Shown here: in pieces, positions 37,699 through 47,828 of the stretch
Layout: every line of letters starts with the position of its first letter
How positions within the stretch are numbered: the first letter of the stretch is position 1
Assembly (NCBI GenBank): GCA_004154925.1
Contig: QJNS01000198.1
Location: 1-64,000 of the forward strand
Reading direction: 5' to 3'
Source of the DNA: Monosporascus cannonballus
Taxonomy: Eukaryota; Ascomycota; Sordariomycetes; Xylariales
DNA length: 64,000 nucleotides
The notes under the pieces: model-generated
The model's input: only the letters and a program-made list of their open reading frames with translations
What the model was told of the DNA's origin: nothing
Database searches by the model: none
Program-made: the position numbers and the translations under genes

Positions 37699-38020
37699 TA
37701 TTATAATTTGATGAATTAAAGCTATAAGAACGATTAGGCTAAGAAATTAAAAATTTATTTAATTAGCCTAATTAATAAGTATTTCATAAAATATTATTAA
37801 GCAAAAAAAGGATAATTATATAAGCCCTATAAATATATAAATACGATAATTTTATAATTTAAAAAATGAATAATTTGGAATAATAATTCGTTATTTAAAA
37901 TACTTTTGTTATTACGAAACGTAAATAAAACATCTTATTACTTAAATTTTTACGATATTTCTGCTAGCATAAACCCGTGCGATTTAGATTTAATAATTAG
38001 TTAAAACCTTAGCCGTTATA
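37699..38020 (+). repeat. 3' LTR of gypsy copy 4
   Basis: 322 bp, from TATTATAATTTGATGAATTA to AGCCGTTATA, followed directly by the TCTAG duplication. It is about 40 bp shorter than its partner. Confidence 0.85.
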
Positions 38021-38063
38021 TCTAGGGTTGAACCTATCGCGAAAAAGAACTCCTTAATATACA

Positions 38064-38943
38064 TGTAAGACCCGGACTTTCTGATCAGCCGAGGCTGATC
38101 ATGGGCGTAACACCCTGCCCCACTTCAGTATCTATTACTATATTTTTATTTTGACGTGTTGATTAAATGGAAATTGTACAGAATATTACATATGGCCAAA
38201 AGTTTTTTGGTTTTGGCTTGAAACTGATCCACTATACGGGAAAGTAGCTATCGTGGCATCATAAAGCCCGTATTTCTGGGTCCGATAGGTCCGAGTGGTT
38301 TATAAAGTATTTGTTCGTCTCCAAGACACTTAATTGTCCCTATGGGCCCGTGCGAAACCTGGGAATGCTTTAATACCCGGCGCAGCTTTTAGGCTGACCC
38401 TATCGTTGACCTAGCTATTAAGGCTTTTAGGGCTTGCAAATTGATACGCAGCTAGGCCGCCGGTAACCAGGTCGACAGTAACTAAGGCTTGTAAGGATTG
38501 CAAGTCGACACGTAGCTAGGTCGATGGCTAGCCAGCCCTTCTAAAATTTCCAGGGCTTGCAGATCGGCGGGCAGCCAGGTTGACGGGCAGCCAGGTCGGC
38601 GGTTAGCCCCTCGGACGGGGCGGGAGGGGGCGAAGTCCCCCTGCTGGAGCGGATGGCGGCTTGCTCCGCTTGCGCTAGTAGGCCGAGCCAGCCGTTCTCT
38701 GCAAAGGAGGGGTTGTTGTTGACCTGGACCGTCGATCTGGACTATCGATTAAAAACTGAGCGGCTTCCCCTGGTGGGTGGTTGGGGTTGGTAGTGGGAGC
38801 CGCGTACGAAGTTACTTTGCCACTGTCGACCTTCTCAACTGTCCAGTTGGCTAGCTGTCAACCTGGGTAGCCGGCAAGTTGGAATTCGCATTTTAAAAGG
38901 AGGGGATTTAGTGTCCTTGCCCCTTGCGTAACAGCTTTACGCA
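38064..38943. repeat. probable solo LTR of another retrotransposon family
   Basis: An 880-bp GC-balanced block with sharp borders inside AT-rich DNA. It starts TGTAAGACCCGG and ends GCTTTACGCA, so it has TG and CA termini. The flanking 5-mers ATACA (38059-38063) and ATACG (38944-38948) differ by one transition. A perfect-arm palindrome TGATCAGCCGAGGCTGATCA is at 38082-38101. Three imperfect tandem units of about 60-67 bp occupy 38414-38607, each with a GGCTTGCAA-like core and CAGCTAGG-like tail. It has no gypsy-family LTR sequence. No reading frame of note. It could instead be a non-LTR repeat; the target duplication has one mismatch, so the LTR reading is moderate. Confidence 0.5.
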
Positions 38944-38948
38944 ATACG

Positions 38949-40123
38949 ATTTCGAGTTTTAATTATATTAAAGAAATCGACGAAGCGATTAGTTTTATCA
39001 AACAATATAACATATCGGTTTTATACAACTTATACATTTCTGTACGTATTATATAACAATACTTAAGATTTAAAAAGAGAAAAGTAGTATGAAGTTAAAA
39101 AGTAATTACTATAAAATGTACCAAATTTAAAATTTCTTAAATTAAAAATGAATATTGTAAATTACGATTTAATATAAATGTAATATATTAAAAATTAAAT
39201 CAGAAATAATTCTAATTATAAACAAAATATCGTATATATAATTATTTAAATTAGAGCATCCGTCGCGATAGTACTAATATCTTTAATAATTATTATAAAC
39301 AATTATAAAAATAGATAAAAAAGTTTATTCAAAGATTGTTAGAAATTAATATGAAATTTGGTTAACTTTATATTTATTATAAAACCTAAGTATTTAGTAC
39401 TATTATTTAATCTAGCGTGTAATATAAAACTATAATTTATATAGTTTATTTTGATGTTTAATCTCTTTATATATTATATATAGATTGTGTACTATTTTTG
39501 AAAATACGTTATACTTTTTTACAGTTTTAATAAATTACATTATTTGATAATATTTAAATGCTGACGGCGGTAACAAAATTGTAGTTCAACTACTTAATTA
39601 TATATGTTTATTAAAATTCGAAATAACTATTATGAATTATATTTATAACCTAAAAGTGATAAAGGATAATATTCATAGTATCGAAATATGAAACAATATA
39701 TTATAAACGTAGAATTCGTATTAGATAATAGGATATATATCTTATTTTTTTCGTGACATAGTATCCAGTTCAAAGAAATAAAATATTCTACATAAATATG
39801 TCTTAATACAAATTGAATTAGTTAAAAAAATAAAATAAATATTTTTATATACAAAAAAGAATAGCGAATATTGTTATGAAAAATATATAAAGTAATATAT
39901 AATACAGTTATTATAAATGAATATTTAAATATAATATAAACTATAAAATAATATTATACAAATTTTGTAAAAAGCAAATAATTAATTAAAAATAAATAAA
40001 AACCCAGTTTCTTCAAAACTTAACAAAGAGAAAAGTAATGAATTATAAATAATTAAAAAACTACATTTTTCACGAAATAATAAAATGCAAAGAAAATATT
40101 ACAATAATAGAAAAAAATAATAA
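38949..40123. other. AT-rich stretch, nothing recognised
   Basis: No terminal repeats, coding blocks or RNA genes were seen. It may be an old element too damaged to read. Ends near GAATG, a possible target duplication of gypsy copy 5. Confidence 0.55.
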
Positions 40124-40128
40124 GAATG

Positions 40129-40512
40129 TTATAATATAACTCGCTTAGCGGATCTAGAGACGGTCGAGATAAAAAAATTAACCCCGACACAGAAACTAAT
40201 TACGTAATAAGCTTAAAGCTTTTAAAAGTCTTAATACGTTAAATATTTTAAACGACATAAAAAATATTAGAAAACTTAAAAGGGTCAAGGAATTAAACTG
40301 TTTAAATATGTTAAACTTACAGTAAAATATATATAGTCGATATTTTTATAATTTAAATATCATTAATTTCTAATATAATTTGTTCCTTTATATCCTTTTT
40401 ATATTACGAATATAATTAAAATTATTTTATTACCTAATTTCCTATATTACTTGTACTAATGTAAGCACGTATAATTTAAATTTCATAAGTAATTCAGCTT
40501 TTAAACGTTATA
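40129..40512 (+). repeat. 5' LTR of gypsy copy 5
   Basis: Contains GATCTAGAGACGGTCGAGAT and a degraded TAATGTAAGCACGTATAATT block. It is followed by CCTTATAAGCTTTATTTAAT, the conserved start of the family's interior. Confidence 0.8.
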
Positions 40513-41078
40513 CCTTATAAGCTTTATTTAATAATACTGTTATATTTTAAATAATTAGGTCTTAGTTATAATATTAACTAATATTTAAATAATTTCTATT
40601 ACTGTGTAATTTTAAGCTAAATTTCAAAATTCGGAAAACAAATTTAATAACTTGAAACTTATATAATAACGTCCTTAACGTACCATATTATATCAAAATA
40701 TAAGTTTAAAACCTTGATTTTACATTAGAAGAAAAGGCTTTTAAAAGTGCCTTATTGCAATATAAACATATTTCCGTTTCTACAATTTAGAGGAATATGT
40801 AAATAAATTTTTCATTAAAACAGTTTTCTTTACGAAAAATATTTTGAGCTGGTTTATACCAATAATAAGAGATTATTTGGAAAATTTTAAAGCCGATTAA
40901 GAAAAAGTTATTAAAAGTTGTTTTTTCCATTATACGAATATTAAATAAAAATTAGAAATTGATATCGAAAATCCAGATAAAAGGAGAACGATGATATAAG
41001 AGATTTTACGGTTATAATAAAAAGAACTGATTTCGAAATATATTATGAATTTTAAAAATGTTATAATTAAGGCAGAAT

Positions 41079-41454
41079 TATGACGGCTATGCGGTTTAAC
41101 CCATTATTAAACCTTAAGTCGACGGGTTTATGTTAGCAGGAGTATCGTGGGAATCTGAGCAATAGATATAGTAACGTGTTACGTTTTGTAATACTAAGGG
41201 TGCTTTGGGTAACGATATTGTATTGTAAGCTGATATTATTTAAATTATGGAAGTAATAAGCGTATATATCCTCCTTTTTTTGGCTTGATTATTTATGATT
41301 ATATGGCTGGTAGTGATCGTGATCGTTCGTAATCCCCTTTAATCACTTCCGATTACTGGCTTAGCGGTAATTACCGTTACGTGACCTTATGGGGTGGCCC
41401 GTACGATCCTTGTTTCGACCGTTTTTTGAGGCCGGAGCTTATTGGGTCGTAATA
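41079..41454 (-). repeat. 3' LTR of gypsy copy 6
   Basis: On the plus strand it runs from TATGACGGCTATGCGGTTTA to TTGGGTCGTAATA. The U3 half (41270-41454) is hardly damaged and contains CACGTAACGGTAATTACCGC in reverse complement. Confidence 0.93.
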
Positions 41455-41543
41455 CGATTTTCCCTTTCCAAAATTTTGCTTTTAAGATTTTTTTTCTTTT
41501 TTGTTTCGTTTGGTAAATATCTTTTTTTTTTTGCTTTTTAATT

Positions 41544-42110
41544 ATGTTGTTTTATGTTTCCAAAATTCGTCGCCTTTTTCGTTCTTTTACCGTTTATCTT
41601 ATTGATCTTATAAAAGCTTTCGACGAATTTGGTTATGAAGTTATGCCTTGCTTTTATTATTTCTCGAAAAACATAAGGTGTAAAATAATGAAAAACGTTT
41701 TAAGATATAAGGAATATATTAATTAAAGTTAATTTTGTAATATTACCGGCGTACCTATTTTTTCCTTACAAAATATTCGTCGTAAGTATTAACGTTTGGA
41801 ACGTAAGGAAATATTTGCCGAAAAGCAATTATTAAAATTTTAACGGCTTTATTTCGAGATTTAACGCAGATATTAAGAAAAAATAAATAAAGTTTTTTTT
41901 CGTTTTATTCGTTTACGTAAGTAAAAAGCGCTAATTCGTTCGAAAGGCGTTATTATGGTATAACGTAGGCTTTAATCGTTGGACGAATTAAAGGAATAAA
42001 AATGTTGGGAATAAGAATAGTTGGAGGCTGCCGTTATGGCTGTTATGTTAATATATATTGCGGCCGATTGGCCCGATATTCCGGTTACTAATTAATCGGC
42101 TGTTAATTAG
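41544..42110 (+). pseudogene. antisense accessory gene of gypsy copy 6, best preserved copy
   Basis: Plus strand, opposite to pol, starting at ATG 41544. The first 60 codons are open and include SFTVYLIDLIKAFDEFGYEV. Cys or Tyr occupies residues 36, 39, 46, 55, 58 and 65, with Cys kept at 36, 46 and 65, giving CX2CX6CX8CX2CX6C. This spacing fits a fungal Zn2Cys6 DNA-binding cluster. Next comes TGVPIFSLQN, then RLERKEIFAEKQLL and FIRLRK, with heptad-like leucines, and SLDELKE, interrupted by TAA/TAG at probable Gln sites. The C-terminal end approaches the chromodomain tail of pol, read from the other strand. Start codon choice rests on the longest open run and is uncertain. Function is unknown; DNA binding is inferred from the Cys spacing. 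Confidence 0.75.
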
Positions 42111-45100
42111 GACGTGTTTGTCGTTATCAGTAAAAATTTTTAATAAGCGCTGGGCGCTAATAAGGTTTTTGGCAAGTTCCCAGGTGTTTTTGGAATTCGG
42201 GTGCTTTTTCTATTTGATTAAGTACTGGGTAAATCCGTTTTGTTTTCGTATATCGAATATTTTTTCCATTTCGTACGCTTATTTGTTTTTTACCTTTATA
42301 TTGTTTTATGCCGTATATACCTTAATTGAATTTGTTATTAATTTAAGTAAAAAAACGTAAAAAATTGGATGGAATTTGACTTTTGGTAAAAGTTCTAATT
42401 AGTAATTATTTTTTAAGATTTTTTTGGCGATTTTGTATAAACCGATATATTTAAAATCGAGTGTTTTGTTAGGTTTTTTTGTTTGAATATTTTTTGTAAT
42501 AAGGAAAACTATTTCCCTTTTTTTGAAGGTTAATTTTTTTAACTTTTTCTGGTTGTAATATTTGTTTATTTAATTCCGTGCGAATTTTAATTTTGTTTTT
42601 ATTTCCTGGTATAAATATCGTAATTGTTTTAACGTAAGGATTATTTTAATTTTAATTAGATTATTATTATGTATTTTTTTGTAAAGTTTTGAAATAAAAC
42701 CAAAATTTGCGTTTATTAATATTATCTTAATGTTTTTGTAATAATTGGTATTTTAAGTTAATTATACGATCGGTAATTTCTTAATTTAATTATTTTGTTC
42801 GTAATTAATATAATATCGTAAATAAGTTTTTAAAATTGAATTTGATCGTTTTGTTTATTTATCCGTTTATAGTTTAAATGCATTGGATAATTTGTGGTTT
42901 AGGCCAATTCGTACTGTAAGGCCTTGCCAAATTTAGATGTAAATATTTATTTTTTGTTTAAAATAATTTTTATAAGTAATCTATATATGTTAGAAATGTG
43001 TTTAAAAAATATATGTTAGTTATTCGGCGTTTATGTCCTTATAATATAGTAGAAAATAGGAAAATTTCGTAAATCGGTCGATAATTACAAAAATGCTATC
43101 GTAATGTATTCCCGTAATTGGATTTTTTGATATAGGAAATTTAGTAATAAAGTTGAATATAATTAAATATTATGGTCGCTTTACGACTGATAATGGCTAT
43201 AATTTTCCGTATGGTTTATGTCGTCGAGCCTTTACTTTGGCGCAAATATTATATTGCTGTATAACTTTGTATATTATTAATTTTATTTTGGAAAAAAAAT
43301 ATATGCGTTAAAACCGTTTTAAAGTTTTATAAATCTCTGAATGTCCGTATAACTAATATTTGTGTATTTTTCGTATTAAATGTTTTTAATATTTTTTTAA
43401 AATTTATATTTTATTTATTTTTTGGTTTTTTGGAAAACCGTTATTATATTATTAGATTTCTTAATATATGTTACTGGGTATTACCCGAATTATCGCAATT
43501 TGTCGTAGGTATAAATATCTTTTTGTAATAGTATTAAAAATTGTATGGTTAATTTTAACTAGTTTTTTAAGGTCCGGTCGCCTGCTTAAGGTATTTGCTT
43601 TGTTATTTTCTGAATCTTTTTTATAAATAATAACGAAGTCGAAATTCGTTAATTTTTTTACGTAACGAAATTAACGTTTTGTAAGTTTTCTAATCGTAAT
43701 AAATTAGGTAAAAATTTGATAATCCGTATAAATCTAAACCTAGTGCAAATTTCCCTTTAGGAAATATTTAAATTCCCGAAATGCCATAATAATGGCCATA
43801 AATCCCTTATTTGGAATGCCGTAATTAAATTCGGTTTTTTTATTTGTACGAAAAAAATGCAATAGAGTATAATTTGCTTTAATTATTTTGTTATCCGATT
43901 ACTACGTTTAATGCGTAATCCGAAAAATCGGTTTTTAATATAACGGGGTAATTTAAATTGTATATAATTAGTATTAATTCGTTAGTAATTGCATTTTTAA
44001 TATCTTAAAATGCTTTTTTCGTATTTGGCGTTTATTTGAATTTTTTTTCGTAAGGTTTATTAGGGGTATGGCGATTTTGCTAAAGTTTTGAATAAACTTT
44101 CTGTAATAGTTGACAAATTCAAAAAATGCTTATACCTCCTTAATTATTATTAGCGTTTGTTATTTTGTGATTATAACGATTTTTTGGAGGTTTATCCTGA
44201 TATATTTCAAGGTAATAATATGTCCTAGATATTCCATTTTTTATATATGGAATTAACTTTTTTTTGCATTAATAAATAACTTTGCGTTTTGTAAAGCTTA
44301 AAAAATCTTATAAATATATTTTACGTATACCTTTTCCGTTTTCGAGAAAATAAAAATGTTGTCGAAATAGCAAACGACGAAAATATCGAGATATTTTTAT
44401 AGCATATAATTAATTATTCGCTAGAAGGTTATTAGTACGTTTATAAATCCTATTAATGTAACCAAATATTCAAATAGTTTGTATTTCGTTTTAAAAGCTG
44501 TTTTTTATTCGTATCCTTTTTTAATCCTAATAAGGTTATATTTATTTTTAAGATCGAATGTTTTAAATTATTTAGCTTTGTAAAATCGGTTTTTTATTTC
44601 CGTAATTAAAGGTAATAATGTTCGATTTTTTATTGTAATATTATTTAATTATTAATAATTAATTATAAGTCGTAATTTTTCATTTTTCTTTAGTACGAAA
44701 AATATTAAATATTCTGCTGGTAATTTCGAAAATTAAATTTATTTTTTGTAACCGATTTTCCAGGTATTTTTTAAAAGTACGTAATTCGTTTCTGTTAAGA
44801 TTATAAATGGGGTAAAACTTTGTCGAAGATTTTTTTAAGGATTATTTTATAATCTTATTCGTTATATTTTAGTAATTTCGTATTAAGTTTTTTTTAAAAA
44901 GCTATTTACATTTATGGTATTATGATAATATATTAATAAACCTTTTTAATTCTTAGGGTTATTATTTTTTTTAAATTATTATTTAATTGTTTTAATTTCG
45001 CTTTAATAATAATAATAATACGTCGTATTCTTCTTTAATATCTAATTTTTTTGTTATATTTTGTTTTTTAAGTAATAAAGTATTTATCGTATTTTTATGC

Positions 45101-47350
45101 TTATATTTATTATTATTAGCGATTAAGTATTAAAATTTTAATTTTTTTTCGTTTGTTAATATAAAATAAAACAAATTTTACCTGGCCAGTTTTACCGTTA
45201 ATTAAAATTTCGTATTGGCGTATTTATGGTAATCCTAAGATTATATCGTAATTTTTAAATAAGACGATATCGAAATTGATTATTTGGTATTGTCCTTAGA
45301 TAAAAATCTCGAAATAATTAATTTAGCGTAAGATTTTTTTGTTATTATTAATAAATTTTTCATTTTCGGTATTCGTTGTTATATAGGGTTTTAATTTATA
45401 TTTTTATTACAGTTTAAGCTTATTGACCATATCTGGTATAATGTAATTTCTGCCTAAAGCTCCGTAATCCATTATTGCGGTATACCAGTGCGTTTCGATT
45501 CGTATGTCCTAAGTGATAAAGTCGTTAATATTTCTTATCGTTGCATTTAAAGCCTTTTTTAGGAGTTTCTTTTAATTTCTCTGGGTTTCGTTATTTTGCG
45601 GCTATTTTATATGTAATTTTTTTTAACTTTCGTTCGAATTTATTAAGCTTTATCCGTATTTTTTCGTTTAACCCGTTAAGTTACTGCATTTATCGTTATT
45701 ATTGGCGTATTATTCCTTTTAGCTATATTAATTATTCTTGGTTTTGTTGTAATTTTTTTCTTTATCGAATAAATTATTTTTTTATATTAGTAACTATATA
45801 ATATTATGCGTTATCCTAATTATTATTTTAAAGATCTCTTATAAATTAACGTATTTGTTTTTGATAAATCTTTTTTATTAGGGATCTGTAATAAATATTA
45901 ATTGAAAATGGAAGTTCGTAATAGCTTTTTGATGGTGCTTTTTTATCGTACGCTAGATTAATTCCTTTTCCGTTTAGTGGTTATATTATCTATAGTAACA
46001 AAAGGGGTTTTCCTGCGGGTATTACTTTTTTTCGGGCTAACTTTCCGTTTCGGCTAGCTGTTGGACATTTCCTGGGGCCATAAATCGAAAATGTCGATAT
46101 TATTATTTATCGTCCTTATTGTTTCCGGTTCGGTTTGGAAAATCGAATCCTTTATAATATATACGGGTAATTCGTTTATAAATGTATTATTTTTATTTTT
46201 CGTAATCGGGATATTCTCGTCGTCGACAATATATGGTATGCATTTTGCCATATCGATCAGGGGTTCCGGGACAAATTTCTTTTATTTAATTCTGGTATTT
46301 ATGTAATTATTCTTATAATGTTTCTTACTATGCTTGCGATACCTGCTGGGCTAGCTTTCTGGTTTTTCGCATTTTTTATCGAATTTTTTATCGTAATGGC
46401 TCTTATCGAACTTTTTGTCGTAAATTTGATGTATATTTGGCTTGGATTATATTAATGGTTTTGCTGTCGTTTCCTTAATTGTTCTTAGATTATCTCTCCG
46501 GTATAGGGATTTAGTTATCCTATTGTGGTTTTTTGGGCTTTTTGCATTTGTAAACCTTATGTCCTATTTTGCTACAGTTAAAGAATTTAATCTGGCTCTA
46601 ATCTTATCTATGGGTAACGCCGAGTTCCATAAGTCCTAGCGCCGTTCTGTAAAAAGTAAAGGGTGCATTTCGTTTCTTTTTTTGGTTAAATTTGTTATAT
46701 CCCGAACGTAAGGCATATTATCTTTTTTTTCTGTCGTTTTTCAAATTGTTAATTATTAATCTTAATTATTTTTGCGATGTACCGGTCCAGGGTAATTGGT
46801 TTTTCGATCCGAATAATTTTATCCTTTATATTATTTTTAACCCTTTATAAAATATATCGATAAAGGTATCGGTTTTATTATTTCCCCATCCTGCTTTAGC
46901 CATAAAACTTTTAAAAGTTACGGCGTATTTGGATGCGGGTTTTTTTTGTCGGAATTATAAGAATTATTAAACCATAAATTGTTTTTTATCCGGATTACCG
47001 AAATTATCGCGCATTTTATTTTCGAAATTAATATAAAATAAAAAAATCTTATTAATAAAGTTTTCCTTATCTAGTTTTTCTATTTCTAGGAAATTTTTTA
47101 TGATAGGTTTAAATTAATTAGCCGTATTTCCCGTTAGGCATATTCCTATTATTAGGACCTGATCCGCTGGATTATTAAGGTCTAGGAAATAACGGTAAAT
47201 TCGTATTTAAATTAGGAAAATTTAAGGGTTACCTTTTTTATCATAGAGTTCCGGCTTTTTAGGTTTTATGCGGGCGAAAAAGGTTTAAGCAGGTAACGTA
47301 ACTTTAATTTGTCGGATTTCTTTCTCCAGTTCCCGAATTCGAGTTTAAAG
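42110..47350 (-). pseudogene. gag-pol relic of gypsy copy 6
   Basis: Minus strand. The chromodomain lies at about 42180-42280, integrase at 42730-43150, RNase H at 43590-43960, reverse transcriptase at about 44380-44700 and protease near 45350-45500. A 65-codon open stretch at 46251-46054 (with FINELPVYIIKDSIF and TEPETIRTINNNIDIFDLW) belongs to the gag-protease linker and shows that part of the sense frame survived. Gag continues to about 47,350. Stops and changed catalytic residues occur in every domain, so no activity is expected. Confidence 0.9.
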
Positions 47351-47446
47351 CTATTAAATAAGGGTTTCCTAAACGTTAATCGACATTTTAACAGTATTAA
47401 ATATTATTTAAAATTTAACGGTATTATTAAATAAAAGTTTGTAACG

Positions 47447-47823
47447 TATAACGGTTATACGGTTTAACCAATTATTAAACTTTAAGTCGACGGATATATA
47501 TTAATAGGAATATCGTAAGAATTTAAATAATAAATATAATAACGTATTACGTTTTGTAATACCAAAAATGCTTTAGGTAACGATGTTATATTGCAAGTTA
47601 AAATTATCTAAACTATGGAAATAATAAGCGTATATATCCTTTTTTTTCTTGGCTTAATTATTTACGATTATACGGCTGGTAGTAATTATGATCGCTTGTG
47701 ATCCCCTTTAATTATTTCTGATTATTGGCTTGGTAGTGATTACCGTTACGTGACCTTATGGGGTGGCCCGTGTGATCCTTGTTTTGACCGTTTCTTAAGG
47801 CCGGAGTTTGTTGGGTCGTAACA
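47447..47823 (-). repeat. 5' LTR of gypsy copy 6
   Basis: From TATAACGGTTATACGGTTTA to GGGTCGTAACA on the plus strand. The U3 half is well preserved and nearly the same as in the partner LTR; the other half has more C-to-T type changes. Confidence 0.93.
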
Positions 47824-47828
47824 AGAAT

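Larger units (their letters stand above)
31496..38020 (+). mobile_element. Ty3/gypsy chromovirus, copy 4, plus strand
   Basis: 6525 bp, flanked by perfect duplications TCTAG (31491-31495 and 38021-38025). The LTRs are degraded (about 360 and 322 bp; the 3' one has lost part of its sequence). Reverse transcriptase is seen at about 34870-35060, integrase at 36110-36210 and chromodomain at about 36900-37010. A 65-bp GC-rich patch at 34247-34311 is foreign to the element. RIP damage is heavy. Confidence 0.92.
41079..47823 (-). mobile_element. Ty3/gypsy chromovirus, copy 6, nested in copy 5
   Basis: 6745 bp with LTRs of 376 and 377 bp and perfect duplications AGAAT (41074-41078 and 47824-47828). 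It is inserted into the gag region of copy 5 in opposite orientation. This is the best preserved gypsy copy here: gag, pol, chromodomain and the antisense accessory gene can all be read in part. The plus strand is T-rich, reflecting an A-rich coding strand. Confidence 0.95.

Noticed and set aside
46061..46306. 81-codon hydrophobic plus-strand frame, with a similar one at 4121-4456 on the minus strand
   Set aside because: Both are antisense to the gag-protease linker of gypsy copies, and their similarity follows from that of the sense strand. They look membrane-like only because A-rich coding DNA reads as Phe, Ile and Leu on the other strand.
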